The notes under the pieces: model-generated | Databases searched by the model: none | Told to the model about the DNA's origin: nothing | What the model saw: only the letters and a program-made list of their open reading frames with translations | Translations under genes and position numbers: made by a program | DNA from: Grimontia hollisae CIP 101886 | GTDB taxonomy: Bacteria; Pseudomonadota; Gammaproteobacteria; Enterobacterales; Vibrionaceae | Direction of reading: 5' to 3' | NCBI RefSeq assembly: GCF_000176515.1 | Contig: NZ_ADAQ01000007.1 | Location: 52,045-116,044 of the forward strand | Length of the DNA stretch: 64,000 nt | Shown here: one piece after another, positions 1 to 8,178 of the stretch | How the letters are laid out: each line of letters opens with the position of its first letter | How positions within the stretch are numbered: position 1 is the stretch's first letter

Positions 1-1
1 A

Positions 2-751
2 TTAACCCGCCGGCTGGCACACGGTAAAGAGCAACCCAAGCTACGTGATGAAATCTCTGCCATGGCAATGCTGGCAAAAGAAAGTGGCGAACTGGCGGAT
101 GATGAATCCACCATGCTGACCAACCTGCTGAACCTGCGTGACGTGCCAGTGACAAAGCTGATGACACCACGTCCGGTACTGTTCCGTGTTGATTCAACCA
201 TGACCATCGAAGATTTCCTTCGTGAGCACCACGACACGCCGTTCTCCCGTCCTCTGATCTATGTTGAATCTCGCGATAACATCATGGGCTTTGTGCACCG
301 CCTTGAGCTGTTCTCTGCGAGCCAGCACGGTAAGGGCAAAAAGCAGCTGGGCACCCTGATGCGTCCTATTCCCGTGGTTCTCGATTCCACTGTTGTCACA
401 AAAGCGTTTGACCGACTGATGGCACAACGCTCACAACTGGCATTGATTGTGGATGAATATGGTGATGTTCAGGGCATCATCACCCTGGAAGATATCTTCG
501 AACATCTGGTGGGCAAAGAAATTCTCGATGAGGCTGACACCACCTCAAACATGCAAGCTCTGGCTCAAGAGCGCTGGGAAGACTGGAAAGAAACCCACGG
601 CGTGATTGAGAGTAAAGATGACGACGAAGACGAGGCAGTGAAAGCGGCAGACGTCGAAAAAGCGGTAACCGGGGAAGCCAGCTCTCAGGAAACGCCAGAG
701 AAAAACGAGAGTGCACCTGACATGCCAAATGACGAAAAAGCACAGAAGTAA
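2..751 (+). CDS. CNNM/CorC-type CBS-pair membrane protein, 3' part only
   Basis: The reading frame is open from base 2, so the N-terminal DUF21 membrane domain lies outside the window. What is visible is the end of the linker (GELADDESTMLTNLLNLRD), two CBS-like segments covering roughly the next 150 residues (VDEYGDVQGIITLEDIFEHL is a typical CBS end) and a highly acidic, low-complexity tail of about 60 residues. In the family these proteins are inner-membrane divalent-cation (Mg/Co) transporters or efflux regulators, with the CBS pair binding adenine nucleotides. There is no C-terminal CorC/HlyC domain, since the acidic tail replaces it. A bidirectional terminator follows. The family call is firm; the ion is not known. 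Confidence 0.8.
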   Translation, partial: LTRRLAHGKEQPKLRDEISAMAMLAKESGELADDESTMLTNLLNLRDVPVTKLMTPRPVLFRVDSTMTIEDFLREHHDTPFSRPLIYVESRDNIMGFVHRLELFSASQHGKGKKQLGTLMRPIPVVLDSTVVTKAFDRLMAQRSQLALIVDEYGDVQGIITLEDIFEHLVGKEILDEADTTSNMQALAQERWEDWKETHGVIESKDDDEDEAVKAADVEKAVTGEASSQETPEKNESAPDMPNDEKAQK

Positions 752-760
752 GAACAGCAA

Positions 761-786
761 AACGGGCCATCACCAAGCCCGTTTTT
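761..786. terminator. Bidirectional rho-independent terminator
   Basis: AACGGGC (761-767) pairs with GCCCGTT (777-783), followed by a T run on the plus strand and preceded by an A run that serves the minus strand. It sits between the convergent CNNM gene and yjaG and can end both. Confidence 0.85.
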
Positions 787-810
787 ATTCCGTTCATCTG
801 CGTAGTAGCT

Positions 811-1398
811 TTAAATCGACAGCCCCAAATTACTGATCCCTTCTTCGCGCAGTTCGTTTCGGATACCACGGATCATTTCCACATCACGCTCTTTAGCTTC
901 TCTCAGTGCACGGAAGATAGCCCACTGCACATCCCACTCCGCACACACGGATTCCACTTCTTTCTGGTTTTCATTGGTCACTTCAATGCCGGTTTGCGCT
1001 TCTTCCAGTTGCGCTACGCTTGCCACGGATTGTTGGCTGATTTTCAGTACAGACTCCATCATAAGATCGCGGTCAAGCAGGGTGTGGATCAAGGTCGACA
1101 TCGCCACACAGGCATCAATCGCCGGATAGACCAGATAGAGGTCAAATTCCTCGGTGGTCGGGATCAGCGCTTCAAGCTTTTCCAGTTGACGCTCAAAATT
1201 GATCTTGGCGTTTTTGACTGTCAACACTTCCCATACCGCGTCCAGTAACTGACGGAAAGCGTGCGGATCGGCAAACGCCGTTTGCTGGCAAAACGCCGCA
1301 TAATTGGGGTACATGCGCTCCACCAGCGCCGCCATAAAAGTGATATGCTGCCAGGAGTCGAGTTTTTCGAGTCGCAGCTGGATCGGATTTTGTAACAT
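811..1398 (-). CDS. yjaG: YjaG-family protein (DUF416)
   Basis: 195 residues, the normal length for the DUF416/YjaG family. The N-terminus MLQNPIQLRLEKLDSWQHI and the pattern MYPNYAAF...LVYPAIDACVA are family hallmarks that I recognise from enterobacterial YjaG, which also lies near hemE. The protein is mostly helical, with no signal peptide and no membrane segment, so it is cytoplasmic. Its biochemical role is not known. The gene is divergent from the dehydrogenase at 1492, leaving about 90 bp for promoters of both. Confidence 0.85.
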   Translation of the reverse strand: MLQNPIQLRLEKLDSWQHITFMAALVERMYPNYAAFCQQTAFADPHAFRQLLDAVWEVLTVKNAKINFERQLEKLEALIPTTEEFDLYLVYPAIDACVAMSTLIHTLLDRDLMMESVLKISQQSVASVAQLEEAQTGIEVTNENQKEVESVCAEWDVQWAIFRALREAKERDVEMIRGIRNELREEGISNLGLSI

Positions 1399-1491
1399 GG
1401 TCTGCCGTCTACAGTGATTGCCGGCGGACTACGCCGGAATGAAATTTCGCGCAAGTTTACTTGATAACTGCCATGTAAAAAAGGAACAGAT

Positions 1492-2397
1492 GTGAACCAA
1501 CTTTATCTTTGCTCCGCGCAGCAGAAACGCTATCTGGCGCTGCTTGAGGATGCCGCCTTGCCGGATCTGGTCCTCACTGACGATGTAGAAAAAGCCAACA
1601 TTATTCTGGCCGATCCCCCAAAACTGGCTCCCAAGCTGGAAAACGCACGTAATCTCACGTGGCTGCAATCTACTTTTGCTGGCTGTGACGTCTTGCTCGC
1701 CAAACCAAAAACCGACTACTTGTTGACCAATGTACGGGGTATTTTCGGCCCCTTGATGTCAGAATATGTGTTCGGACAGCTTCTGGCACTCACCCGCCAC
1801 TTTCCCCAATACCTTGATGCACAACACAAACAACAGTGGTCCCCCATTCCCTATCAGGGACTGGCGGGCAAATGCATGGTGATTCTGGGCACAGGGTCAA
1901 TCGGCGCACACCTGGCCTCCACCGCCCGCCACTTTGGCATGAAAGTCATTGGGGTCAATCGCTCTGGTCATCCTGTGGCACCGTTTGATGAGGTGGTGAC
2001 AACAGCACAGCTGACATCTGTTCTGTCCACGGCAGATGTCATTGTTTCGGTATTGCCTTCCACACCGGATACCAAAGGCTTACTCAGCCAACATACCCTG
2101 TCAGCCTGCAACCAGGCGGTTTTATTTAACGTTGGGCGCGGCTCGGTACTGGAAGAAGAAGATCTGCTGAAAGCGATTGAGCAAGGGCATATCCGTCATG
2201 CGGTACTGGATGTGTTCACGCACGAACCGCTTGATGCCGCGCATCCTTTCTGGAAACATCCTTCTATTACCGTTACGCCACATATCTCTGCCGAAAGCGT
2301 CCCTGAGCAGGTGTTTGGCATCTTCGTGGAAAACTACAAACGCTGGCAGAACGGTGAGCCACTGAACTTTGTGATGGATTTTTCACTGGGGTACTGA
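1492..2397 (+). CDS. D-isomer-specific 2-hydroxyacid dehydrogenase (NAD(P)-dependent)
   Basis: 301 residues. A Rossmann NAD-binding domain is visible from about residue 130 with the motif GTGSIGAHLA, followed by the family signature around VLFNVGRGSVLEEEDLL and a late segment VTPHISAES that carries the catalytic His; the DVFTHEPL strand is also typical. These enzymes reduce 2-keto acids such as glyoxylate, hydroxypyruvate or phenylpyruvate to D-2-hydroxyacids in the cytoplasm. The length resembles the short GhrA-like branch. The start is GTG with an AAGGA Shine-Dalgarno; the upstream ATG is out of frame. The stop overlaps the next start by one base, so the two genes are coupled. The exact substrate is unknown. 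Confidence 0.85.
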   Translation: MNQLYLCSAQQKRYLALLEDAALPDLVLTDDVEKANIILADPPKLAPKLENARNLTWLQSTFAGCDVLLAKPKTDYLLTNVRGIFGPLMSEYVFGQLLALTRHFPQYLDAQHKQQWSPIPYQGLAGKCMVILGTGSIGAHLASTARHFGMKVIGVNRSGHPVAPFDEVVTTAQLTSVLSTADVIVSVLPSTPDTKGLLSQHTLSACNQAVLFNVGRGSVLEEEDLLKAIEQGHIRHAVLDVFTHEPLDAAHPFWKHPSITVTPHISAESVPEQVFGIFVENYKRWQNGEPLNFVMDFSLGY

Positions 2398-2981
2398 TGA
2401 CAGACAAGCCACTTGCCTTGTTGCTGGACAGGGTCCGTGATTGCAACCACTGCCGCGCGCACTTGCCTTTAGGCCCACGTCCGGTGGTACAGGCCGCACC
2501 CTCAGCAAGATTGCTGATTATCGGTCAGGCACCGGGCACACGGGTGCATAAAACCGGTATTCCGTGGAATGATCCCAGCGGCGATCGTCTGCGCGAATGG
2601 CTACAAATGGAGAAGGAAACATTCTACAACCCAGAGCAGGTAGCCATTATGCCTATGGGGTTTTGTTATCCGGGCCGCGGCCATTCCGGTGACCTGCCAC
2701 CGAGACCCGAATGTGCACCGATGTGGCATCCACTGATTACCGCCCAGCTGCCTGACATCCAGCTCACCCTGTTGATTGGCGATTATGCGCAGCGTTATTA
2801 CTTAAAAGACAAACCCAAAACCCTGACCGAAACGGTGAAAGCCAACGTCTGCTGGTCACCGGAATTTATAGCACTGCCCCATCCCTCTCCCCGCAATAAT
2901 CTCTGGCTCAGGAAGAATCCATGGTTCGATGCGGAAATCCTGCCGATGCTAAGAAACCGCATTGATCAGCTTTTTGTCTAA
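2397..2981 (+). CDS. Uracil-DNA glycosylase family protein
   Basis: 194 residues, matching the COG1573-like single-domain uracil-DNA glycosylase fold. Visible motifs are C-x2-C near residue 16 (RDCNHCRAHLP), the uracil-binding GQAPGTRVHKTGIPWNDPSG segment and the late HPSPRNN loop that corresponds to the HPSP(R/L)N DNA-intercalation motif. It lacks the full four-cysteine iron-sulfur arrangement of family 4 enzymes, so it may be a family 5/6-like or a non-canonical member. The start overlaps the stop of the dehydrogenase gene (TGATG), implying a two-gene operon. Activity on uracil is inferred from the family only. Confidence 0.8.
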   Translation: MTDKPLALLLDRVRDCNHCRAHLPLGPRPVVQAAPSARLLIIGQAPGTRVHKTGIPWNDPSGDRLREWLQMEKETFYNPEQVAIMPMGFCYPGRGHSGDLPPRPECAPMWHPLITAQLPDIQLTLLIGDYAQRYYLKDKPKTLTETVKANVCWSPEFIALPHPSPRNNLWLRKNPWFDAEILPMLRNRIDQLFV

Positions 2982-3111
2982 TAAACAGCTTTTTGATACA
3001 CGAACTTTATCAATCCAAAGCAAGCCAGAAATAATTCATTGTTTATTAAACAGTTTAATGGAATGTTCAGCTTTTTAAGCAAAATTCCCGACGAACCTTG
3101 TACAGCATAGG

Positions 3112-3141
3112 AGAAAGAAAAAGGCCAGCAAACGCTGGCCC
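3112..3141 (-). terminator. Terminator of hemE
   Basis: On the minus strand GGCCAGC-loop-GCTGGCC (3123-3140) is followed by a U-rich run, just after the hemE stop codon. Confidence 0.9.
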
Positions 3142-3160
3142 TGACAGTGAAGGAATTCGA

Positions 3161-4225
3161 TTATTGGTGGTACGGTTTGGAAAGCTCGTGTACCGCATCG
3201 ACAAACACACCTGCGTTTTCAGGCGGCACGTCCAGATGAATGCCGTGACCCAGGTTGAATACATGGCCAGAACCATTACCGAAACCTTCAAGAATGGTGG
3301 CCACTTCCTGACGGATACGCGCCGGTGAGGCATACAGCATCGATGGGTCCATGTTGCCTTGCAGCGCCACTTTATCGCCGATACGGCGCTTGGCGTCTGC
3401 CATGTCAACGGTCCAGTCCAGACCCACACCATCACAACCGGTTGCCGCGATTTTCTCCAGCCACATACCGCCGTTTTTGGTAAACAGGGTCACGGGCACG
3501 CAGCGGCCTTCATTTTCACGAATAAGGCCATCAACAATCTTATGCATGTACTGCAATGAAAAGTCGTTGTAGTCGCGTGGCGTCAATACACCGCCCCAGG
3601 TATCAAATACCATTACCGATTGCGCGCCCGCTTTGATTTGCGCATTCAGGTATTCAATCACGCTGTCTGCCAGCTTATCCAGCAACAGATGCAGGGTTTG
3701 TGGATCGGCGTACATCATCTTTTTGATTTTGGTAAAGGCTTTCGAGCTGCCGCCTTCTACCATGTATGTCGCCAACGTCCATGGGCTACCGGAAAAGCCG
3801 ATCAGCGGCACTTTGCCCTCCAGCCCTTTACGGATAGTACGCACGGCATTCATCACGTATTGCAGTTCACCTTCCGGATCCGGCAGACCGATTTTTTCCA
3901 CGTCAGCCTTACAAGTGATTGGGCGCTCGAATTTCGGGCCTTCACCGGCTTCGAAATATAAGCCCAGGCCCATCGCATCGGGGACAGTCAGGATATCGGA
4001 GAACAGGATAGCTGCATCCAGATCATAGCGGCGCAGCGGCTGTAAGGTGACTTCACACGCCAGCTCGGCATTTTTGCACAATGACATAAAGTCGCCAGCT
4101 TCCGCGCGGGTTGCCTTATACTCAGGCAGGTAGCGGCCAGCCTGACGCATCATCCATACCGGGGTGTAATCTACCGGCTCTTTTAACAACGCGCGCAAAT
4201 AACGGTCATTCTTTAATTCTGTCAT
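3161..4225 (-). CDS. hemE: Uroporphyrinogen decarboxylase
   Basis: 354 residues, the usual HemE length. Converts uroporphyrinogen III to coproporphyrinogen III in heme synthesis by removing four acetate carboxyl groups. The N-terminal signature [15 protein letters not shown] contains the conserved Arg pair that binds substrate carboxylates; [29 protein letters not shown] and the late [17 protein letters not shown] are also canonical. In related species nudC lies directly upstream on the same strand; here the prophage sits in that intergenic space, leaving about 170 bp of native upstream DNA before attL. Confidence 0.97.
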   Translation of the reverse strand: MTELKNDRYLRALLKEPVDYTPVWMMRQAGRYLPEYKATRAEAGDFMSLCKNAELACEVTLQPLRRYDLDAAILFSDILTVPDAMGLGLYFEAGEGPKFERPITCKADVEKIGLPDPEGELQYVMNAVRTIRKGLEGKVPLIGFSGSPWTLATYMVEGGSSKAFTKIKKMMYADPQTLHLLLDKLADSVIEYLNAQIKAGAQSVMVFDTWGGVLTPRDYNDFSLQYMHKIVDGLIRENEGRCVPVTLFTKNGGMWLEKIAATGCDGVGLDWTVDMADAKRRIGDKVALQGNMDPSMLYASPARIRQEVATILEGFGNGSGHVFNLGHGIHLDVPPENAGVFVDAVHELSKPYHQ

Positions 4226-4380
4226 TGTCTATATCCTGCAAATAGGTTAACGCTATTGTACCACCCTCTAAGGACAACAAAAGACACCCTTTGTGGAGGC
4301 GATCAAAAATATCATCTCCAGTGATACCGTCTATTTGCCGGAAAATTAATGACATGTTAAAAAACACATAAATAACAAAA

Positions 4381-4393
4381 TGTCTGACAGACA
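4381..4393. promoter_or_regulatory. Perfect 13-bp palindrome next to attL, upstream of hemE
   Basis: TGTCTG-A-CAGACA, seven bases outside the attL core, in the leader of hemE. It is host DNA. It could be an operator of hemE, but no regulator can be named. Confidence 0.4.
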
Positions 4394-4399
4394 CTACCC

Positions 4400-4440
4400 A
4401 TAATCGCATCTTACCCGCCTCCCTACGGCGGGCTTTTTTT
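4400..4440 (+). repeat. attL core (41-bp direct repeat with terminator hairpin)
   Basis: Identical to 39567-39607. Contains CCCGCC-TCCCTAC-GGCGGG followed by seven T residues, i.e. a rho-independent terminator reading on the plus strand. The integrase gene lies 155 bp inside it. Confidence 0.93.
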
Positions 4441-4553
4441 TGGAAGCGCGAAAACACTGGCTTTACCGCGTATTTACTGGGCTTAGGGCGAATCAGCCAA
4501 AACCCTCGAATTACGAATTCATGCACATATTACGGCATATTCTCAATGTTCAC

Positions 4554-4569
4554 CGCCATTTTATCGCCA
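4554..4569 (+). repeat. Putative integrase arm-type site, left copy
   Basis: CGCCATTTTATCGCCA occurs here and again, in the same orientation, at 39492-39507. The two copies lie just inside attL and attR, so both would flank the core in attP, as expected for arm sites of a tyrosine integrase. A Cox-binding role is the alternative. Confidence 0.6.
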
Positions 4570-4595
4570 CTCAAATCGAGCGAAAAACAAGGGTG

Positions 4596-5636
4596 TTAGT
4601 CAATTGTGATCATGGTTGCCAGTGGGTTCAGGGTTACAGCTTGTTGCAAATGATCGGGTGCGAAGTGGGCATATTTCATGGTCATTTGAATATTAGCATG
4701 ACCCAAAATGCGCTGAAGGGTGAGTATATCGCCGCCATGCTGCATGAAGTGGCTGGCGAAAGTGTGGCGGAAAACGTGCGTCTTCTGGCCGTCCGGTAAG
4801 CGTGGGAACCATTTAGCCAACCGCTTTTCCAGCATCTTGCGCACTGGCTGAACAGGCAGGCCGTGTTCTTCATCGTAGCGAATCAGCTCCAAATACAACT
4901 CTTCACTGATTGGCACCGTTCGGTTTTGCTTGGTCTTGGTTTTGGTGAACGTGACTTTAAACTGTGAAACCTGCGAGCGGGTTAAGTTCTCAATCTCTGA
5001 AATCCGTGCGCCGGTTGCCAAGCACAATTTGCACACCAGAAGATAAGAGGCTTTGTATGTGGCCTTTTCAAAACTGCCAAGCAATAGCCGGATTTCATCT
5101 TCAGTCAGATACGTCATTTCGGCTTGGTCGCTTGCCAGTTTCTTCACACTTGCCAACGGGTTTGGCAAGTGCCATTCGTCAGCGCTGATCAGGAAATTAA
5201 ACACCCCTTTCAGCAATGCCAGGTCAACATTGTGCGTGGCAGCAGCGGCCTGCTTATCTTTACCGTGTTGTGCAGCGTAGCGATTTACGCGAAGTGATCG
5301 CCAGTGAAGGAAGTTTTTTGCTGTGAAGTCACGCGCCAGCGGGTTGCCTAATTCATCAATGGCCTGATGCAAGCGGTTCAAACTTTTGGCCCCACTGGTT
5401 AAGTGTTGGCCGTGAAGCCGAAACCATAAATCAGCAAGTTGTCTCAATGTGCGGGATTCTGTTTTTTGGCCTAACCACGGTTTGGCGTTCGCTTCCTCCA
5501 TGGTGTAGCGTTCAAAAGAAAGCGCCTCGCCTTTGGTGGCAAAGCGCTTGCGAACACGTTTACCCTTGGAGCCCTGCGGATAACACTCACAAATCCAAGG
5601 CAATTTGCTGCCGTCTTTTAGGCTTCGAACTGACAT
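4596..5636 (-). CDS. int: Phage tyrosine integrase, P2/HP1 type
   Basis: 346 residues, close to HP1 integrase in length. Catalyses site-specific recombination between attP and attB. The catalytic set is visible in order: Arg in ATGARISEIENL, Lys in the beta-hairpin region KTKTKQNRTVPI, His-x2-Arg in HVFRHTFASHF, His in ILGHANIQMT and the nucleophile Tyr in KYAHF. The N-terminal 60 residues (basic, ending in the ERYTMEEANAK helix) correspond to the arm-binding domain, followed by a SAM-like core-binding domain. The gene reads toward attL, next to its core site. Four bases separate it from the upstream exported-protein gene, which probably shares its transcript. Confidence 0.96.
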   Translation of the reverse strand: MSVRSLKDGSKLPWICECYPQGSKGKRVRKRFATKGEALSFERYTMEEANAKPWLGQKTESRTLRQLADLWFRLHGQHLTSGAKSLNRLHQAIDELGNPLARDFTAKNFLHWRSLRVNRYAAQHGKDKQAAAATHNVDLALLKGVFNFLISADEWHLPNPLASVKKLASDQAEMTYLTEDEIRLLLGSFEKATYKASYLLVCKLCLATGARISEIENLTRSQVSQFKVTFTKTKTKQNRTVPISEELYLELIRYDEEHGLPVQPVRKMLEKRLAKWFPRLPDGQKTHVFRHTFASHFMQHGGDILTLQRILGHANIQMTMKYAHFAPDHLQQAVTLNPLATMITID

Positions 5637-5639
5637 AAA

Positions 5640-6074
5640 CTACATACTCGCAGCTTGTTCAGGGCATTCCTTCGCAAAAAGCTCCCCAGCGTCCTTAGCA
5701 AACTGCCAATGCAAAGAGATGTCAGCTTTGTACTTGTCCCCGTATCTTAATGTTGACTGAATACTTTGGGCGATCAGTGGAATTCGGCCAAAGAAATCAC
5801 TCTTCACGGCAAAAAGAACAGGGTTGCTATAGTTCGCTGCCGGAAAGGGAGAACGGCCAAAAGTAGCATTAAGCCGATCATACTCCGGAGTGAGGTAGCC
5901 GACCCGCCAAGAGGCGAAGTCTTTGTAGTCTATTTGCTGAGTGTATTTCGACACCGCCCCCGTTAATAACGGTGCGGATTCCGCGATGACCCGAGCGGAA
6001 GCCTCACAATCAGACATCACGTTGGCGCCAGCAAAAGCTGGGAAACAAAAGGCCGCAATCAGTAATCGTTTCAT
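5640..6074 (-). CDS. Exported small protein of the immunity region
   Basis: 144 residues beginning with a clear Sec signal peptide (MKRLLIAAFCFPAFAGA, probable cleavage after AGA). The mature part has Cys at both ends (DCEASARV near the start, KECPEQ near the end), so a disulfide is possible, and no membrane segment; it should be periplasmic. The start overlaps the stop of the repressor gene (ATGA), so it is expressed from the lysogenic transcript. I do not recognise the family. In K139 the periplasmic superinfection-exclusion protein Glo is a similarly small exported protein encoded in the immunity region; the shared position and export suggest an analogous role, by inference only. Confidence 0.7.
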   Translation of the reverse strand: MKRLLIAAFCFPAFAGANVMSDCEASARVIAESAPLLTGAVSKYTQQIDYKDFASWRVGYLTPEYDRLNATFGRSPFPAANYSNPVLFAVKSDFFGRIPLIAQSIQSTLRYGDKYKADISLHWQFAKDAGELFAKECPEQAASM

Positions 6075-6673
6075 TGTTTCACCATACTCATCACCACTCG
6101 GCCAATTACCTTGATATCACCTTCGGCTACATCAATAAGCGATCCATCGAAATCAACAGAAAGCTTTTTACCAGGCAAGCGGCGGACTTTATTAATAGAG
6201 AAAACGCCATCAACATCAATTAGATAGTTGCCAGAAGTTGGGGATGTATCATTTGTGTTGATTAAGTAGCTGGATGAATCAGTGAAAAGAGCAATGCAGT
6301 TTTCACGGCTCAAGTTCCCGCCAAGATAAGACTTATCAAAAACGACAGGATCGAGTTCTGAAATGGCGCCATTTTCTAAGTGCTGAGCATTAAGCACTTC
6401 AGAAGAAGATAACTCTGAACCTTGTGCATAGGGCTCACCTTTCCCAAGCGCCAAGTATTCGATGTTCACGCCCTTCGCCAAACAAAGACGCAATATCAAC
6501 TCGTAAGGGGTCAAGTTTCTTTGATGCCAAGTCGAGATAGTGCCTTTGGGTACACCAACCACGTCCGCTAACTGCAAGTCAGTTCCCACGCCAACGACCT
6601 CTTTTAACTTGTCTGTCAGCTCTCTACCACCAAGGTATTCAAAAGGAGGAATCTTCGGGGTAAGTCTTCCCAT
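6071..6673 (-). CDS. cI: CI-type prophage repressor (HTH plus C-terminal oligomerisation domain)
   Basis: 200 residues from ATG at 6673, chosen over the upstream TTG at 6694 because AAAGGA lies 8 bases before the ATG. The N-terminal helix-turn-helix (LQLADVVGVPKGTISTWHQR) is of the Bacteriophage CI repressor type seen in phage 186. The C-terminal half (GNYLIDVDGVFSINKVRRLP, then a valine-rich end GRVVMSM) resembles the S24-like fold but I see no Ala-Gly cleavage site with a catalytic Ser/Lys pair, which suggests it is not autocleaved by RecA. That fits induction by a LexA-controlled antirepressor (see 11762). It maintains lysogeny by repressing the divergent cox promoter. Confidence 0.88.
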   Translation of the reverse strand: MGRLTPKIPPFEYLGGRELTDKLKEVVGVGTDLQLADVVGVPKGTISTWHQRNLTPYELILRLCLAKGVNIEYLALGKGEPYAQGSELSSSEVLNAQHLENGAISELDPVVFDKSYLGGNLSRENCIALFTDSSSYLINTNDTSPTSGNYLIDVDGVFSINKVRRLPGKKLSVDFDGSLIDVAEGDIKVIGRVVMSMVKQ

Positions 6674-6699
6674 AACAAAAGTCCTTTCACTCAATAAAG

Positions 6700-6721
6700 G
6701 GAATTTGAAGACTCAAATTCC
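6700..6721. promoter_or_regulatory. Perfect inverted repeat, candidate operator at the cI promoter
   Basis: GGAATTTGA (6700-6708) and TCAAATTCC (6713-6721) with a 4-base spacer, 27 bp upstream of the cI ATG. Probably a repressor or Cox site controlling cI. Confidence 0.55.
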
Positions 6722-6774
6722 AGCAAATAACACTCAAAAAAGAGACGCGGGTTTGAAAAACAGACATAAACACA

Positions 6775-6829
6775 TTGACAATCAACCAAAGGAAGACCTA
6801 GGATTCACTCAAATGAAGTTTACACTTCA
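6775..6829 (+). promoter_or_regulatory. Early rightward promoter with overlapping operator
   Basis: TTGACA at 6775-6780 and TAGGAT at 6799-6804 are spaced 18 bp apart; immediately downstream is the inverted repeat TGAAGT-TTAC-ACTTCA (6814-6829). Placed 55 bp before cox, this looks like the lytic promoter with a repressor operator at its start point. Confidence 0.6.
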
Positions 6830-6883
6830 ATCCACACGCAAAAACAAACAATCAAACACAAAGTAACTCAAAAGGATAACACT

Positions 6884-7084
6884 ATGTATTCACCAGCCAT
6901 AGCGCCGCCCGCGCCCTTCGTCACAAAAAAGCGCTTTGCCGAAATGACAGGACAAAGCGTTCGCGCCATTGATGACCTTATCCAATCTGGCGAATTGCCA
7001 ATCCTTCCAAAAAAAGCCAGAAACGCGACGGTTCTCATCAACCTTGTTGCCCTCTACAAACGCAGTGCAGAGCAAGCGGCATGA
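6884..7084 (+). CDS. cox: Cox/Apl-like excisionase and transcriptional switch protein
   Basis: 66 residues. The segment FVTKKRFAEMTGQSVRAIDDLIQSGELPILP is a winged-helix DNA-binding motif of the MerR/excisionase type, as in P2 Cox and 186 Apl. In these phages Cox represses the lysogenic promoter and directs excision by Int. It is the first gene of the rightward early operon and has a good Shine-Dalgarno (AAAAGGA) seven bases before the ATG. A 35-codon ORF starts on its stop codon. Confidence 0.85.
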   Translation: MYSPAIAPPAPFVTKKRFAEMTGQSVRAIDDLIQSGELPILPKKARNATVLINLVALYKRSAEQAA

Positions 7085-7188
7085 ATTCGGCTAATCGCTC
7101 AAAAGAAAAGCTGCCGTTCGAAAAGTTACCTTTTTGGTATCACACCTTCGCAATTGCAGTTCTTTTCTTGCCTTATGTCCTCAATTGA
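7081..7188 (+). CDS. 35-residue ORF coupled to cox, possible membrane peptide
   Basis: ATG overlaps the cox TGA (ATGA). The peptide has a charged N-terminal half with several Lys residues and a hydrophobic end (FWYHTFAIAVLFLPYVLN) long enough for one membrane span. There is no own Shine-Dalgarno, so translation would rely on coupling. I do not recognise it; it may be chance, but overlap, composition and position between cox and cII support a real small gene. Confidence 0.4.
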   Translation: MNSANRSKEKLPFEKLPFWYHTFAIAVLFLPYVLN

Positions 7189-7197
7189 GTATTTGTC

Positions 7198-7737
7198 ATG
7201 GCTCAAAATAATCAAATAGACGGTTCACGTGAGAGTGTCCTGAAGGGATGGAAGTCTGGGTGTCATGCCTTTGCAGCACTGAGACTTTCCAGCCAGTTAG
7301 AGCGTGAATTGGGTTACGCAGCGGGCACCATCCGCAAGCGCATAAACCCCAATTACGACGACGCCAAACTGACTGTCGAGCAACTGATTGAAATCACCCA
7401 TGCTTCCGGCCGACCAGAGCTTATCGAGGGTGTTTTGCAGAGCGTCAACTATGTTGGAGCCCCGCTGAAAGGTTCAGACCAGGAAGCGACACTGGCTGTT
7501 CAAGCGTTGAAAGCCAGCCAGTATTCCGGCGAATTAGCGCAAGTCGTTCTGCAAAACGCCAACGGCAGCCGCCTACCGCGTACCGAGCGTGACCGCATCA
7601 GAAACATTGCGAGTGCCGGTATTCGCAATTTTGTTTCTGTCATCAACACCATCGAATACAAAACCGCAGGGATACAGCCGCTTCTCGCCATGGGCGCAGA
7701 TGTTGCCGCAGGCTTCCCCCTGCCCGGCATCACATAA
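7198..7737 (+). CDS. CII-like phage regulatory protein
   Basis: 179 residues, similar to the CII/CP76 regulatory family of 186- and K139-like phages. The N-terminal part contains a helix-turn-helix-like segment (SQLERELGYAAGTIRKRINP) followed by DAKLTVEQLIEITHASG, both typical. In 186, CII activates the establishment promoter for the repressor; the same role is likely here. Gene position directly after cox fits. The Shine-Dalgarno is weak. Confidence 0.85.
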   Translation: MAQNNQIDGSRESVLKGWKSGCHAFAALRLSSQLERELGYAAGTIRKRINPNYDDAKLTVEQLIEITHASGRPELIEGVLQSVNYVGAPLKGSDQEATLAVQALKASQYSGELAQVVLQNANGSRLPRTERDRIRNIASAGIRNFVSVINTIEYKTAGIQPLLAMGADVAAGFPLPGIT

Positions 7738-7748
7738 GGAGAAACCCC

Positions 7749-8117
7749 ATGAGCAACGCAGTCGCCCTAACAAGCACCCCGCATAACCTCAAACAGTTTG
7801 AGGCAATGGTAGAAGAAGCCGCCAACGCCCCAGTGCCGGCGGCGGAAAGCATTGCTGCAGCCAAAGCATTATTTACCAGTGGCTACAAACAAAGCCAGAT
7901 AGCCATGGTTTACAACGGGTTAGATGAAAGAGCGCGCGGAATTATCCTGTTAACAGGCCGAGCAGACCACAACCTGCGCGATAAAAACTTCAACGAGCTG
8001 GACGACCTGACCCGCGAAAAAATACGCCGAGGCCTGACCGAGTTTTCAGGCGTCATTCGTCGCTTTAACAACGCCGTGGGCCACATCGAAAAAACACTGC
8101 CCTCCGATTTCCGTTAA
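7749..8117 (+). CDS. Phage early protein of unknown function
   Basis: 122 residues, soluble, predicted mostly helical, with a good GGAG Shine-Dalgarno 8 bases before the ATG and only 11 bp after cII. It contains a segment that reads like a helix-turn-helix (ALFTSGYKQSQIAMVYNGLD), but I cannot assign a family. Conserved placement between cII and gene A suggests a replication or regulatory accessory. Confidence 0.65.
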   Translation: MSNAVALTSTPHNLKQFEAMVEEAANAPVPAAESIAAAKALFTSGYKQSQIAMVYNGLDERARGIILLTGRADHNLRDKNFNELDDLTREKIRRGLTEFSGVIRRFNNAVGHIEKTLPSDFR

Positions 8118-8178
8118 CAACAAGCAAGACGGTTGCCCCTCATGAGAGGACTTTTCGTCAGTTAAAAAGGTGAACACC

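Larger units (their letters stand above)
6674..6883. promoter_or_regulatory. Lysis/lysogeny switch region between cI and cox
   Basis: About 210 bp between divergent genes. ACTCAA(A/T) is repeated five times on the plus strand (6689, 6711, 6732, 6807, 6866), beside two palindromes listed separately. Direct heptamer repeats are the usual form of Cox/Apl binding sites, while palindromes suit the repressor. Confidence 0.6.

Noticed and set aside
4400..4440. tRNA or tmRNA as integration target
   Set aside because: The repeated sequence is a terminator-like hairpin and matches no tRNA 3' end; the nearest tRNA is 16 kb away.
6071..6694. TTG start at 6694 for the repressor
   Set aside because: The ATG at 6673 has a well-spaced AAAGGA, whereas nothing suitable precedes the TTG.
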